The translations under genes and the position numbers were made by a program. This document shows, in pieces, positions 47,588 through 57,342 of a DNA stretch of 64,000 bases; the stretch's first letter is position 1, and every line of letters starts with the position of its first letter. The notes beneath the pieces are model-generated. The model saw nothing but the letters and a program-made list of their open reading frames with translations. It searched no databases and was not told where the DNA came from. The DNA is from Mesostigma viride (taxonomy: Eukaryota > Streptophyta > Mesostigmatophyceae > Mesostigmatales > Mesostigmataceae), in contig RPFO01001635.1 of NCBI GenBank assembly GCA_009746045.1, positions 1 to 64,000 of the forward strand, written 5' to 3'.

Positions 47588-50029
47588 CACGCCGTATTGA
47601 ACATCGGGACACTTAACAACCGTGCGGATGACACTCTCATTCGTGAGTGTTAGCTCCTTAAACCAAGTATCCGCCACACCCGGTACGGGTTTTGTGACGC
47701 TATATTTGCCAAAAATGCTACAATTCCTCGACGAGGTGGACCTGTGACGCAGCTCCAACACGTCTCCGACGGCTGTGTACGATCCGGATGGGTTGTTGGT
47801 TTTTAGAGAGTCGAACTCTATGTCTTGTAGGTCATCTTTGATTGGCCAGACATACGCGCCGTGGTACTCTCCGCTCAAGTGGAAGACTGGTCGGAGGGGC
47901 ATCGGAATGTACGGGTCAAGAATGTCTATAGGAGTGGTTGTAAATATACCGGACGAGTTTGAGATTTTAGTCATGTCACTAAGTTCTTGAGGAGTTGTTT
48001 TGGATATATAACGCTCCACCTTCCCATCCGATTTTCTTCGAAATGCCACCCAGTAGCTGTTTTGTTGTCTCCATGATGAGTTTAACGTGTATCGAACCTT
48101 CGACTTCAGATTGTCAAACAGGTCGAGTGCATAGTCACTATGGTGCAGATTGATACCCAGCATACCCCAATGCGTCGTAGCCGCATTTCTCCAATTCTGA
48201 TGGGCATCTGTCGTGGCCGGGTGATATTTATTCGTCAAAGACATAGTATTTTCTGCAAACGAGACGAAAGCATCGTTGCTGCCCAAATATAGCCGAAAAC
48301 ACAATAGAAATGGGCCGTCTATGAGCTGCTCTGAAAAAACAACACATTTGCTTGGTGCCGGAGTGGCTGTTTTTACAAAAAAGAATTTTTCGGGAGACCC
48401 TTCAAAGTAGTATTTCGAAGCTTCTGCTTGCAGCGTGGTCACGGAGTGGCGCGAGAATGATTCTAGAGAATGGAGCGTCGTAGCGGGGCCGTCTATCTCC
48501 ACGGTCTCTCCTGACAGGTTTGGCGAGTCCTTTACGGTTACGATCCTGTATCTGAGTTCTACATCATCGCCTTCGGATGGATTTTGAAACGTCGTTGTCT
48601 TCAACGTCCCATCCAAGGCCCCTTGAGATACTCCGTTCGCCAACAGATGAAAACCGGTGAGAGGAGGCAACGACTTTCCCCACCCCACATCATGGTCCGC
48701 GTAGACGCCGTTGATCGCGATTTTTACAGGATTTAGATATGAAATGTAGGAACTTGGTGTCCGGATGCCGGAGTGCAGTTGGCTCATTTTTGAAACGCAT
48801 ACCATCACCCCTCCTTTGTGGGTGGTGTAGGAGGTGAGGGTCGAGTCGTTGTAGACGTCTATCTCGTAGTTCATATACTTGTTACTATCTGCCGCGACTG
48901 GCGCGGTGATTACGGCGTCTTCCCCGCGCAGTCCCCCGTTTTGCGAGAGGGAGACTCCGCCGATGGTCGGAGTGGTCGGCGTGAGCTGGGTGGAATTCAT
49001 GTACCACCTGATGGGGAGTTTGCGTTGGTATGCGAAGGGGGTCGTCATCTTTATGCCCTGTTTGAGGGTCGTTCCCTCTACGACCTCCCAATTAGCGGTG
49101 GTTGGATTGGTGCTCCAGTAGAGTGCGTTCACAGGGTCAATCGGACCCATTCGCCAGTCCGTCAGTGGCGAGTATGTACGCGTGATGGTGAAGGATCTCC
49201 CAGTTAGTGGAAGGCGGCGGTTGTCGTCGCGAATCGTGGCGAAAGACAACAACTCCACGCGGAGAGGGAGGCCGTTAAATCGAGATCCGCCGAGACCATA
49301 GAAAGAGTCGGAAAAGTATGGATATCCTACCTCTCCGTCCACAACGCTCTCCCCCGTGCGCGCCTGGGTCGTGTGGTAGTCGCGATAGGTAAACTTACAG
49401 ATTCCACTCGCGTCGCCATTCGTAACGTTGTAGGGCAGCTGGACTCGCACATCCTGGTCATTGATGACGTTGAACGCGTTTTGGTGCGACACGGTCGTCC
49501 CGTCTTCGAGATGGAGGACGAAATCCCCGTTCAAGTTAGCTATCGACGTTTTGCCTACCCCGTGTTGGTCAAAAAGGTAGTCCAATTGCGCGCGGGTCAG
49601 GACTCTGCCACCAGGGTCTAGCAACGTATCAGGGCTAAAGTCGAAGACGTGGTACTGGGTCGCTCCCACTTTCGCCGTAAGGTAAGGTTCATTTAGAGTG
49701 AGATCGTCGACTAAAGTAGTCCCTGATTTAAAATAGGAATACCCATTCACGACGAGACTGTAAGCAAGTTCCGATGGGTCGCTTGCGGTCTCGTCGTCGT
49801 AATTGTCTCCGAGTCGCACATTTGTCGGCTGGCTCGGGTAGAAAATTTTGAATCCGTCGACAACGAGTGACTCATCGAATGGATGTGAAATGCCAAGAAG
49901 TAACGTCACGCTAGCTTGAAGCCCATCTATGTCTGTTTCGATGTTAGAAACACGCTCCTCCATTTCAGGGTCGAGCGTTAACCCGGTGGCGAGATTGGTC
50001 GGTCTGCTCAATGTTGTTAGAACGACCAT
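47588..50029 (-). CDS. PLV fibre-like structural protein, N-terminal part (interrupted by element C)
   Basis: 814 codons from the ATG at 50029 to the element C junction; the remaining ~290 lie at 44090-44964. Residues about 18-45 form a short coiled coil (EMEERVSNIETDIDGLQASV) like the trimeric stems at the base of viral fibres. The rest is beta-rich, with repeated V-D-G and Y-x-F patterns and no enzymatic motif. At about 1103 codons it is the largest gene of the virus. It diverges from the plus-strand module across a 24-bp spacer that contains ATTATCTACC, probably a shared bidirectional promoter. The present copy cannot make the full protein. Confidence 0.8.
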
Positions 50030-50053
50030 TTATTATCTACCTAGAATATAAAC
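50030..50053. promoter_or_regulatory. 24-bp divergent intergenic spacer, likely bidirectional promoter
   Basis: AT-rich TTATTATCTACCTAGAATAT lies between the two divergent start codons. A TCTA word on the plus strand and TTCTAGG on the minus strand recur near other starts of this element. Promoter function is inferred. Confidence 0.45.
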
Positions 50054-50581
50054 ATGGCCTCTGAGGCTTCAGAGACCCCAACGAGCTACCAAGACGAAAC
50101 CTTCGCCGAGACGCGGGAAGAGCAGGTTGACCTGGTCAAGACAATTCGAAAGGGACAACCGCTGAATGATGAACAGAAAAAAGCCCTTCGCGACAAAATG
50201 AGGGTTTACCAGCAACGCGCAAAAGCCGAGAGGGAGAAGAGACGAAACGAAGAAAAGGAGGCAGAGATAACGAAACGAAAGGTCCTTGCAAAGGAATTGG
50301 AGATTCAGCGGCAAAGGCTAGTCGAACTCGAGCTGCAAGAAGCCCGCAACAAATCGCGGATTGAACGCCTTCTCGCTGAAGATTCCGTCGCCTCAACCCC
50401 CGCCGACACGCCAAAACCAAGACGGGGTCGAAAGCCCAAGGAGACAGAGCCGGACTCTCCGCCACCCCCGATCAAGACCCGACAGCTCCCACCTCCACCA
50501 CCGCCACCTGTCGCGATGACGCCATACGAGATGCGCATGGCCGCCATCCGCGCGTCTCTCCTTGCTAGTCTGGACGATTAA
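50054..50581 (+). CDS. PLV coiled-coil protein with AT-hook-like and polyproline motifs (175 aa)
   Basis: 175 residues. About 45-115 form a long highly charged coiled coil (DKMRVYQQRAKAEREKRRNE, IQRQRLVELELQEARNKSRI). Residues 125-135 contain RRGRKPK, an AT-hook-like core, followed by a poly-Pro stretch (PPPPPPP) and a helical C-terminus. It lies immediately before the packaging ATPase (12-bp gap), so the two are probably co-transcribed. A scaffold or DNA-bridging role is possible. No family recognised. Confidence 0.7.
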   Translation: MASEASETPTSYQDETFAETREEQVDLVKTIRKGQPLNDEQKKALRDKMRVYQQRAKAEREKRRNEEKEAEITKRKVLAKELEIQRQRLVELELQEARNKSRIERLLAEDSVASTPADTPKPRRGRKPKETEPDSPPPPIKTRQLPPPPPPPVAMTPYEMRMAAIRASLLASLDD

Positions 50582-50593
50582 AATGTCTTCAGA

Positions 50594-51478
50594 ATGATAA
50601 TGGCTATCATCGAAGAGCGACGAATTCATTCACTTGAGAACAAAGACATCAAGCAACGATACGCCCCACAGCGTCCTGCTCCACCGAATATGCCGAGTCT
50701 TCATTTCATCGCAAACTTCTGCGGAGCTCGACGGTCTGGGAAAACTACATCGGCAGTCAACATGGCGAAGGCTTACTTTGCTAACAACTCATTCGACAAG
50801 CTGTACCTCATTTCAGGGAGTGCCCACACGGAGCCGAAATACAAGGAGCTCCCGGAACCAGCTATGACGATGGAAGTCTACTCTAACCTGGCATTCGATG
50901 GGATGATAGATCATATAAAGTCTGACCTCCACGAATACGAGAGGTACAAGGACGATCTCAAGGTCTGGGAAACGTTCAAACGCGAATACGTGGATGGGAA
51001 AAAAAACGCAGAACTCATGGACCTCTCCATGTACCTACGCCTTGATGCAATGAACTGGGATAAACCTGCGACAAGGTTCGAGCACGGTCCTCCTTCGTCG
51101 CTCATTCTGATAGACGACATGCAAGGCAGTGCCCTCTATCAGAGCTCTAGCAAAAACGCTGTTGCGGCTTTCGCGTTCAAACACAGACACTTCCTCACGA
51201 GCATGATTTTCCTGACACAGGCGTACACGAGCGGTGGCGTACCACGAGCAGTGCGAGCGAATATATCGTTTCTTGCGCTGTTCAGAACGAAGGACCATCG
51301 AGCCGCGCGACAGATCGCGGAAGAGAGCGCGGGGTCTGTGGCGCCGGATGAGTTTCTCGCGCTATGGGACCACGCCGTCAAGGACGATCCTCACGACTTC
51401 TTTGCTGTCGACTTCGACCAGCGCGACCCGAAAAAAATGTTTCGTCGAAACTTCAATACATTTCTCTCGATAAAATAA
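50594..51478 (+). CDS. PLV genome-packaging ATPase (FtsK/HerA superfamily)
   Basis: 294 residues, a usual length for this family. Walker A is GARRSGKTT (residues 44-52), preceded by a hydrophobic strand (LHFIANFC). Walker B is LILIDD (170-175). A following QGSALYQSSSKNAVAAFAFK and RHFLTSMIFLTQAY fit the sensor/arginine-finger region of A32-like ATPases. It pumps the viral DNA into the preformed capsid and is one of the hallmark genes shared by Polintons, PLVs, virophages and giant viruses. It is intact here, with no frameshift. It follows the coiled-coil gene on the same strand. Confidence 0.88.
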   Translation: MIMAIIEERRIHSLENKDIKQRYAPQRPAPPNMPSLHFIANFCGARRSGKTTSAVNMAKAYFANNSFDKLYLISGSAHTEPKYKELPEPAMTMEVYSNLAFDGMIDHIKSDLHEYERYKDDLKVWETFKREYVDGKKNAELMDLSMYLRLDAMNWDKPATRFEHGPPSSLILIDDMQGSALYQSSSKNAVAAFAFKHRHFLTSMIFLTQAYTSGGVPRAVRANISFLALFRTKDHRAARQIAEESAGSVAPDEFLALWDHAVKDDPHDFFAVDFDQRDPKKMFRRNFNTFLSIK

Positions 51479-51500
51479 TTTTCTCTGAACATGATATACT

Positions 51501-51680
51501 ATGGATATTCCGTCCACCAAACGATACGCAGGCGCCGAGAAGGAGTACGTGTTGGACACCCAAGCACTCCTCCGATATTGTTCGGGTTCTCGACTGGGGC
51601 AGAAAACTCTAGAACGTGTCGTCAGGATCCTTCAAGAAGCAGGCCACCACGACACGATTCCGTCCACTGTCACGACATGA
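51501..51680 (+). CDS. PLV small protein (59 aa)
   Basis: A 59-codon ORF, MDIPSTKRYAGAEKEYVL and then DTQALLRYCSGSRLGQKTLE, with a helical, charged, protein-like composition. It starts 22 bp after the ATPase and its TGA overlaps the next ATG (ATGA), a compact arrangement that supports both ORFs. No family recognised. Confidence 0.5.
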   Translation: MDIPSTKRYAGAEKEYVLDTQALLRYCSGSRLGQKTLERVVRILQEAGHHDTIPSTVTT

Positions 51681-51994
51681 GCCCCGAAATCCGATTGGCC
51701 ATCCTCGCCTTGGTGGGCGATCGCAGGCGTCCACGTGGGCGCTCACCCTCCAAAACGGAAAAACGACACGAACCGAAACGGCCTCGAGGGCGCCCAAGGA
51801 TCCACCCCGTAGGGTATAAAAAGCCTCGAGCCAAAAAATTGTCTCATGTTCAGTCATCAGATGACGGTGACCGTAGAGGAGCGTCGCGAGCAATGGCGAC
51901 GGGCCCAGGCGAAGAGGCGAGCAATCGCCCGCGACCAGACGAACTGCATCTCGGCGAAAAGCAAGGTCAAGAAGGGCGTCTGGAATCCCAGTGA
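51677..51994 (+). CDS. PLV basic AT-hook-like protein (105 aa)
   Basis: Starts at the ATGA overlap with the preceding small ORF. After MSPEIRLAILALVGDRR the protein is Arg/Lys/Pro-rich with KRPRGRPRIHP, a canonical AT-hook core (RGRP). From codon ~57 the frame overlaps the recombinase gene (51846 on), where the composition changes, so the real product may be shorter or the overlap genuine. Minor-groove DNA binding is the likely property. Confidence 0.45.
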   Translation: MSPEIRLAILALVGDRRRPRGRSPSKTEKRHEPKRPRGRPRIHPVGYKKPRAKKLSHVQSSDDGDRRGASRAMATGPGEEASNRPRPDELHLGEKQGQEGRLESQ

Positions 51995-53129
51995 CCGATG
52001 GATCGCAAATAACCCCGAGTGCGCGGAAAAAATCGGCTTGCAGGCGACCTCTCCACCCTCGCCGGAGCCACCGCACCACGAGGAACCGCCTGCGCGACCT
52101 ACTGATGGACGATATTGGACGTTCAACGAGGCCGTCGCCGCAGCGGATTCCCGGCCAGAGCATCACGAGCCTGGCAGGCCCTCGAGAGAGCGCGGGGCGA
52201 CGCGCAAAACCGCGAAGGGGTATATCGGCAGGCTGCGAGTTCTCCTTGACAAAATGGGGTGCTCGCAGGACGAATCAGTCGACTGCCTCGCAGACACCGC
52301 CCGTGTCCTGCGCGTCGTCCACGAAACCTCGGAACCCAAACGCAAGCTCGCACACTCGAAAGAGGATGCGTGGAGGGAGAACGAGAAGAACTTGCTCGGA
52401 GTGATAAACGGGGTGAATCGAATGATGCCACCTGAGAAGAGGCTCCCACGCGACGTGACGGACGCGTACGCTGCTCGAGTCAATGAGCTGAAGGTCGGCG
52501 ATCTCGACAGGAAATTCGACAGGGCCGAGAGCAAGCCACTGAGGTACACGTACGAGCAGCTCCAGCGGATCGCCGCCGCCGAGTACAAAAAGGACCCTAC
52601 GTCTGACGCCGCTTTGATGGGTCTTATTTACCTGTCCGGCGAGAAACTGCCACCGACCAGGTACGACCACGACAAAATGCGCATCGTCAGTTCTATCAGC
52701 GAGCTCGAGCCACACGAGAACGGATACATTCCGAGCGAGCGCCGCATGATAATTCAACGTTTTAAGACGGCAGAGACGTACGGCACGTACGACTACCAAA
52801 TTCCAGACGGGTACAAGAAGCTGATTAACGCGTTGCAGGCTCGAGCTGATCAGAAGTACGTGTTCGAGGACCCAAAAAATCCAGGCGAATACATGAAGCA
52901 CGAGTATTATTCTGCGAAGTACAACCGCATCTACCACGGCATTGATGCAACGAGGCAGGCGTACATCACCCGTTTCTTGAAGGGCGCTTCGTGGAAAAAG
53001 CGAAAATGGGCTGGTGACTTGATGGGGCACGACGTACTTACAGGAGCCGTTTACGAGCGGCAGGCGGGGGACCCCTCTCCCCAGGGCGGCGAGACTGGCG
53101 GACGTCGGCTGAGGCCGAGGAAAAAGTAG
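51846..53129 (+). CDS. PLV tyrosine recombinase (integrase)
   Basis: 427 residues. The C-terminal half has the catalytic signatures in order: box I with LMGLIYLSGEKLPPTRYD (Arg), then KYVFEDPKNPG, box II with DATRQAYITRFL (the second Arg; the usual first His is Asp), LMGHDVLTGAVY with the conserved GH and the nucleophile Tyr. The spacing and the PPTRYD form resemble recombinases of algal PLVs and large DNA viruses rather than phage integrases. The N-terminal ~200 residues are basic with a helical SAM-like part. It would integrate the viral genome, here apparently into TTAA repeats. The ATG at 51846 or 51858 (MTVTVEERREQ) may be used. Confidence 0.8.
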   Translation: MFSHQMTVTVEERREQWRRAQAKRRAIARDQTNCISAKSKVKKGVWNPSDRWIANNPECAEKIGLQATSPPSPEPPHHEEPPARPTDGRYWTFNEAVAAADSRPEHHEPGRPSRERGATRKTAKGYIGRLRVLLDKMGCSQDESVDCLADTARVLRVVHETSEPKRKLAHSKEDAWRENEKNLLGVINGVNRMMPPEKRLPRDVTDAYAARVNELKVGDLDRKFDRAESKPLRYTYEQLQRIAAAEYKKDPTSDAALMGLIYLSGEKLPPTRYDHDKMRIVSSISELEPHENGYIPSERRMIIQRFKTAETYGTYDYQIPDGYKKLINALQARADQKYVFEDPKNPGEYMKHEYYSAKYNRIYHGIDATRQAYITRFLKGASWKKRKWAGDLMGHDVLTGAVYERQAGDPSPQGGETGGRRLRPRKK

Positions 53130-53130
53130 A

Positions 53131-53150
53131 CAGTTTTCCCGTGGGAAATT
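53131..53150. promoter_or_regulatory. CCCGTGGGAAA motif between recombinase and primase genes
   Basis: TTTTCCCGTGGGAAATTTTC directly follows the recombinase stop. It is the same motif as the repeated CCCACGGGAAA words of the TIRs. It may be a protein-binding site; inferred from recurrence. Confidence 0.45.
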
Positions 53151-53407
53151 TTCATGAATGTCGAAAAGGATATCCTAAACTGCATGCATTATACAGGAAA
53201 TAAAAAAGTTCCATGGGACCATTTTTCTCAAGGGTCGAGGTTCGAGGGTCTGTGTGGTTTTTAGACGAACTGAAATTTTTTAATCGAAACTTTTTTTTTT
53301 CTAAGCATACGGTATACAACCTTCCAGAATGGTCTCGAACTTCAACCTGCATGACGACACGGTCGACCGACACGACGTAACCGACAAGCCGACACGATTC
53401 GATTCCT

Positions 53408-53425
53408 CGTGGGAGATCTCCCACG
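53408..53425. promoter_or_regulatory. 18-bp perfect palindrome upstream of the primase start
   Basis: CGTGGGAGATCTCCCACG, followed by GGAATAAAGG and a further CTCCCACGAC, lies 54-71 bp before the preferred primase ATG at 53479. It shares the CCCACG core with the TIR motif. A dimeric regulator or replication initiator could bind here. Confidence 0.5.
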
Positions 53426-53478
53426 GGAATAAAGGCGGACTCTCCCACGACAATCCGCACTCTCGCGCTCACACCACC

Positions 53479-54540
53479 ATGGAGGCTCCCGGTCCACCCA
53501 TCACCGCAAAGATGATCAAGCTCGCGCGGAGGATTAAATCTAAGAACTGGAACGATAACGCCCTAGAGCTATCCGCTAACGAAGCGCTCAGGCTCATTCG
53601 CGCTGGCGGCCATTGGTGCGAGGTTCTAAAAGAAGACGATGTTGTCAAGCCATATCTCGATTACGACCTCAAATTCGATCACGAGGAAGGAGAGCCGGGA
53701 GTCACCGTCGACGACATCATCAACGACGTCTTCGAAAATTGTAACATCAACCATGAGAACGTCAAAGTACTCACGCGTCGTCCGCGTTGGGTCGAAACCA
53801 AGGGCAAGAGGACGTTCAAGTACTCGTTCCGTGTCTACGTGAAGGGTTGGAAAGTGACGGTGAAGGATATGGGGCGTCTCATGAAGGCCAAACTTCTGCA
53901 GCTCCCCGGATGGGACGATTCCATTTACAACGACGGCCGATTGCTGAACTGTGTGTATAACACGAAGGACGTCGAGCCAGGATGCCCAATTCTCTCTCCC
54001 GTTGACGACAACGAGCCCATCGAAACGTTTGTCGCTCAATTGGTGGACGACGATGCAAAGTGGCTGCCTGTCGACGACTTGATCGACGGTCTCGAGCCTC
54101 CAGCAAAAAAAGGGAAAAAGTCGAGCGGTGGCAAGCGTGACGTTGGACGCCCTTCGACGAGGGTTTTCGCCACTAGCAGCGACGAAATCACGCACCTGGA
54201 CAGTGACGACATCGCCAACGTCACTTCGCGCATCGTGGCCAGGTGGACCGAGCGTTACCCGAATTTTGAAGACCACGCGCTGGATGCTGCGAGCCTTCAC
54301 TACTCGAAGGACCGTGACAACTACGTCCTGCGCACGTTCAGCCACTTGTGCCTCGGAGCTGGCCGCGAGCACGGGAGCAACCACACTTACCTCGTCGTAT
54401 CGCGTGACGGCATCGTTCAGAAATGCCACGACTCGGACTGCCGCGACTTCTCGAGCGAAGTTGTCGCTCTCGGCGACGAACTCAAGTCTTTGCTTTTCCC
54501 ATCCGAGGACGCCACGACGTCTACATCCTCGCGCACTTCG
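53479..54540 (+). CDS. PLV primase (archaeo-eukaryotic primase superfamily), N-terminal part of primase-helicase
   Basis: The open frame begins at 53329, but I prefer the ATG at 53479 (context ACCATGG), which leaves the palindrome upstream. Numbering from 53329, the catalytic metal motif is YLDYDLKF (D111, D113). Further on come YSFRVYVKGWKV and a C-terminal Cys/His zinc ribbon with GREHGSNHTYLVV and QKCHDSDCRDF, the arrangement of PrimPol/UL52-type primases. A basic linker KKGKKSSGGKRDVGRPS separates the domains. It primes viral DNA synthesis. The frame ends at 54561 because of a shift near 54520; the helicase continues in the next frame. Confidence 0.75.
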
Positions 54541-56010
54541 AGAATTCTCATCGCGGTGTAGCCGAGGCCTGTGTGGTGGGATTTGCTGGGACTTGGCGGT
54601 ACAGCGGTGGGTCGTTGTGGAATTTCAGGGACCACAGGTGGCGCCAGCTGATGACTGACGAACCTCTGCGGAACGCCATCGCTGAGATGGACAAGCTCCC
54701 GTCCAAGTACCGGGAGGTGTCGCGCTATTTTTCTGAACGGCGTGACAAGGCCGAGTATCTGGGCGACGACAAGAAGGCGGCGTACTTCGAAGCCCTGGCT
54801 GACTCCGCTGTGAAGATCTCCCACAACTTGCGTGACGGCCCTTACATCAACAACATCCGCAACGAGGTCAAGGGAATCATCTACGCCGAGCCAACCGAAT
54901 TCGTGGAGAGGCTCGACAAAGATCCGCTGCTCCTGTGCTTCACTAACGGGGTTCTGGAACTCGCTACCATGACCCTGCGACCTGGACGGCCCGACGACAT
55001 GATTTCCAAGCAGATGGGACTTCCCTACACGCCAGACGCCGACACTTGTGCTATGGAAGTGAAGCTGGAGGAAATTTTCCCAGACGCTGTGACCCGGGCC
55101 CACTTCAAGCGTTTCCTTGGCTCACTGATGGTGGGGGACAATCGTGACGAGCAAGGATACTTCTGGAAGGGTTCAGGACGGAACGGGAAGGGCTTCCTGA
55201 TGAGCGTCATCAGGTCAGCGTACGGCGACAACGTGAACAACGTTCGTGCTGCTTTCTACACTTCGCAGGAGCGGGACAGCGATGTGGCGACGCCAGAAGT
55301 TTTGGGAATGCGCGGCATGCGCGTTGGTTTGACGAACGAGCTCCAGCGCAACGTCCCTATCGTGGCGTCGAAGTTCAAGAATATCACTGGCAACGGGGTC
55401 CTGAAGGCGCGTGCTCTCCACTCGAACGAGTACGTGCAATTTCCTACGACGTTCAAGCTAGTTTTGGATACCAACAACGACGTGAAATTTGACGAGCACT
55501 GCGAGGGATTGTGGGACCGCGCTGTCATGTACCCTTTCGTGAGCAAGTTTTGCACGCAGGAGGAAATTGACGCGGAACCTGAGCGTCAGCACATGAAGCT
55601 CATCGACACCACACTGGGCACTCGCGCCAAGGAGTTTGCGTTAGGATTGATGGCGATTTCGATTAGAGAGTGCGTAGTATACCTGGCAGCAACTAGCAAG
55701 GACGAGAGGTGGCCGCCTAGGTCGGAGGAGATGAGAGTCCTGAAGACGGACTCGAAGGTTTCGTCTGATGGTGTGGTGCCTTTATCGAGGAGCTAAAGAA
55801 AAGCGGCGAGCTCGTCAAGTGCAGCGGAGAGGCAGTGCCTGTCAAGGTTCTTCTCGACGAGTACATTGCTTCGACTGGTATGGATAGCTACAAGGCGAAA
55901 TTATTTGGAGACGAGGCAAAGGCGGTTTGGGCTGCAGGCTGACTCAGTACAAGTTGAGCGACGGTTCCAGGCCGAACTGCTTTATTGGATGGCGGTATTG
56001 CCCTTCGTAA
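54520..56010 (+). CDS. PLV superfamily 3 helicase (D5-like), C-terminal part of primase-helicase, frameshifted
   Basis: Continuation of the primase ORF after a frame change near 54520. An N-terminal D5-type region (FTNGVLELATMTLRPGRPDD) is followed by the SF3 ATPase: Walker A GSGRNGKG (about 55166-55192), Walker B region GMRGMRVGLTNEL, motif C KLVLDTNNDVKF and an Arg-rich LWDRAVMYPF. After a second break near 55770 comes FIEELKKSGELVKCSGEAVP, and after a third near 55937 LTQYKLSDGSRPNCFIGW, ending at 56010. With the primase this makes a ~840-890-codon replication protein. It unwinds viral DNA. Active-site motifs are intact despite the breaks. Confidence 0.8.
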
Positions 56011-56088
56011 GTAATATTTTAATGAAACGATTTTTCACATGTCAATCGATGGTCCTTCCGCTTTCAGATGGACCCCCAGACGTCACCT

Positions 56089-57342
56089 CACCCCGCCGCG
56101 CGGCCCTCGCCGGGTCCGCCAACTCCCACGCACTGCTCGACCCTCCAGCACCTTACTAAATTTACTAAGCTAACTACGGGTTTTGGGTTTTCTTTGCGGG
56201 AAATTATGCAAGCCTGTGCATGCTCTCTCACACGTCGAATAAAACTTTATTTCCAACTGAAAATATCAATTTAGTAGTAAATATAGTTTCCCACGAGAAA
56301 ACACAGCAAGCCCTCACAACCGAGGCCCACCACCACCTGGCAGTCCCGCCACTGCTTGGCAGTCCGCGCCCCTCCGCTGCACCCCCGCTGGCCGGCCCCC
56401 CAGGCCTTTCCCGTGGGAGATGGATTTATTGGTCATTTTGCCGTGGGAAACTATGTTTTCATAACCATTTGTCGTGGGAGACTATATTTACTAAGTTTTT
56501 TGGGGGTTCTTTTTTTGGGAAATTCAGGTGTGTTTTTGGTGGTGCACACCTGAATTAATTTCCTAGGAATAAAACCCAAAACCCATAGTAAACGTAGTAA
56601 ACATAGTTTCCCACGGGAAATGACTTAGTCCCATATCCCACACGCCTCACCCTCTTATGGCATGGTGGTACTGGATGTCACAACCTTGACCTCATGGCAG
56701 GTGGCTTGAATTTCCTAGAAAAAAAACCCAAAACCCATAGTAAACTTAGTAAATTTAGTCACCCTGGGATGCCAGCATAAGAGTCTACCACCATGGTCAC
56801 TATAAGGTCACTATAGCTACCCTGTACCACACAGCACCTGTAGCACCTTGACCTCATGGCAGCTGGCTTGAATTTCCTAGAAAAAAAACCAAAAAACCAT
56901 AGTAAACTTAGTAAATTTAGTCACCCTGGGATGCCAGCATAAGAGTCTACCACCATGGTCACTATAAGGTCACTATAGCTACCCTGTACCACACAGCACC
57001 TGTAGCACTTTGACCTCATGGCAGCTGGCTTGAATTTCCTAGAAAAAAAACCAAAAACCCATAGTAAACTTAGTAAATTTAGTCACAGTGGGAGGGTGAT
57101 AGCCAGGGTGGGGGGATGCCGTGGGTGTCTGGAGACGGTGTTAGGGTTTAGGGTTTAGGGTTTAGGGTTTAGGGTTTAGGGTTTAGGGTTTAGGGTTTAG
57201 GGTGATACCCCACCCTAGGCCGCGGTCACTATAGGGTCACTATAGGGGTGGCAGATGCCAGCATAAGGCTGGTGCCCTTCTGTGAGCCGCGATGACGGAA
57301 TGATGACGGAATGATGATGGAAGCTACTTAATTAATTAATTA
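56089..57342. repeat. right terminal inverted repeat of the PLV
   Basis: The reverse complement of 35607-36860. Differences by eye include CC(AT/CT)GGGG near 56400, three bases in the third 162-bp unit and one C/A at 56671. The few differences indicate some age since integration. It ends in TTAA units at 57342 and beyond. Confidence 0.97.
57140..57202. repeat. telomere-type (TTTAGGG)n array in right TIR
   Basis: Nine TTTAGGG-type units about 140 bp from the right end, with the G-rich strand pointing outwards as at a real telomere. Confidence 0.97.

Larger units (their letters stand above)
35607..57342. mobile_element. integrated polinton-like virus (PLV), 21.7 kb
   Basis: The element is delimited by 1254-bp TIRs and sits in a TTAA simple repeat. 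It encodes the defining morphogenesis set of the Polinton/PLV/virophage lineage: a putative double-jelly-roll major capsid protein, a putative minor capsid protein and an FtsK/HerA-type packaging ATPase. It also has a tyrosine recombinase and a primase-SF3 helicase, and lacks protein-primed DNA polymerase B and a retroviral-type integrase. Structural genes lie mostly on the minus strand, and replication/integration genes on the plus strand, diverging at 50030-50053. One LTR element (44965-47587) is nested inside. The virus of an algal or protist host is implied; no giant-virus partner can be read from the sequence. Confidence 0.9.
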
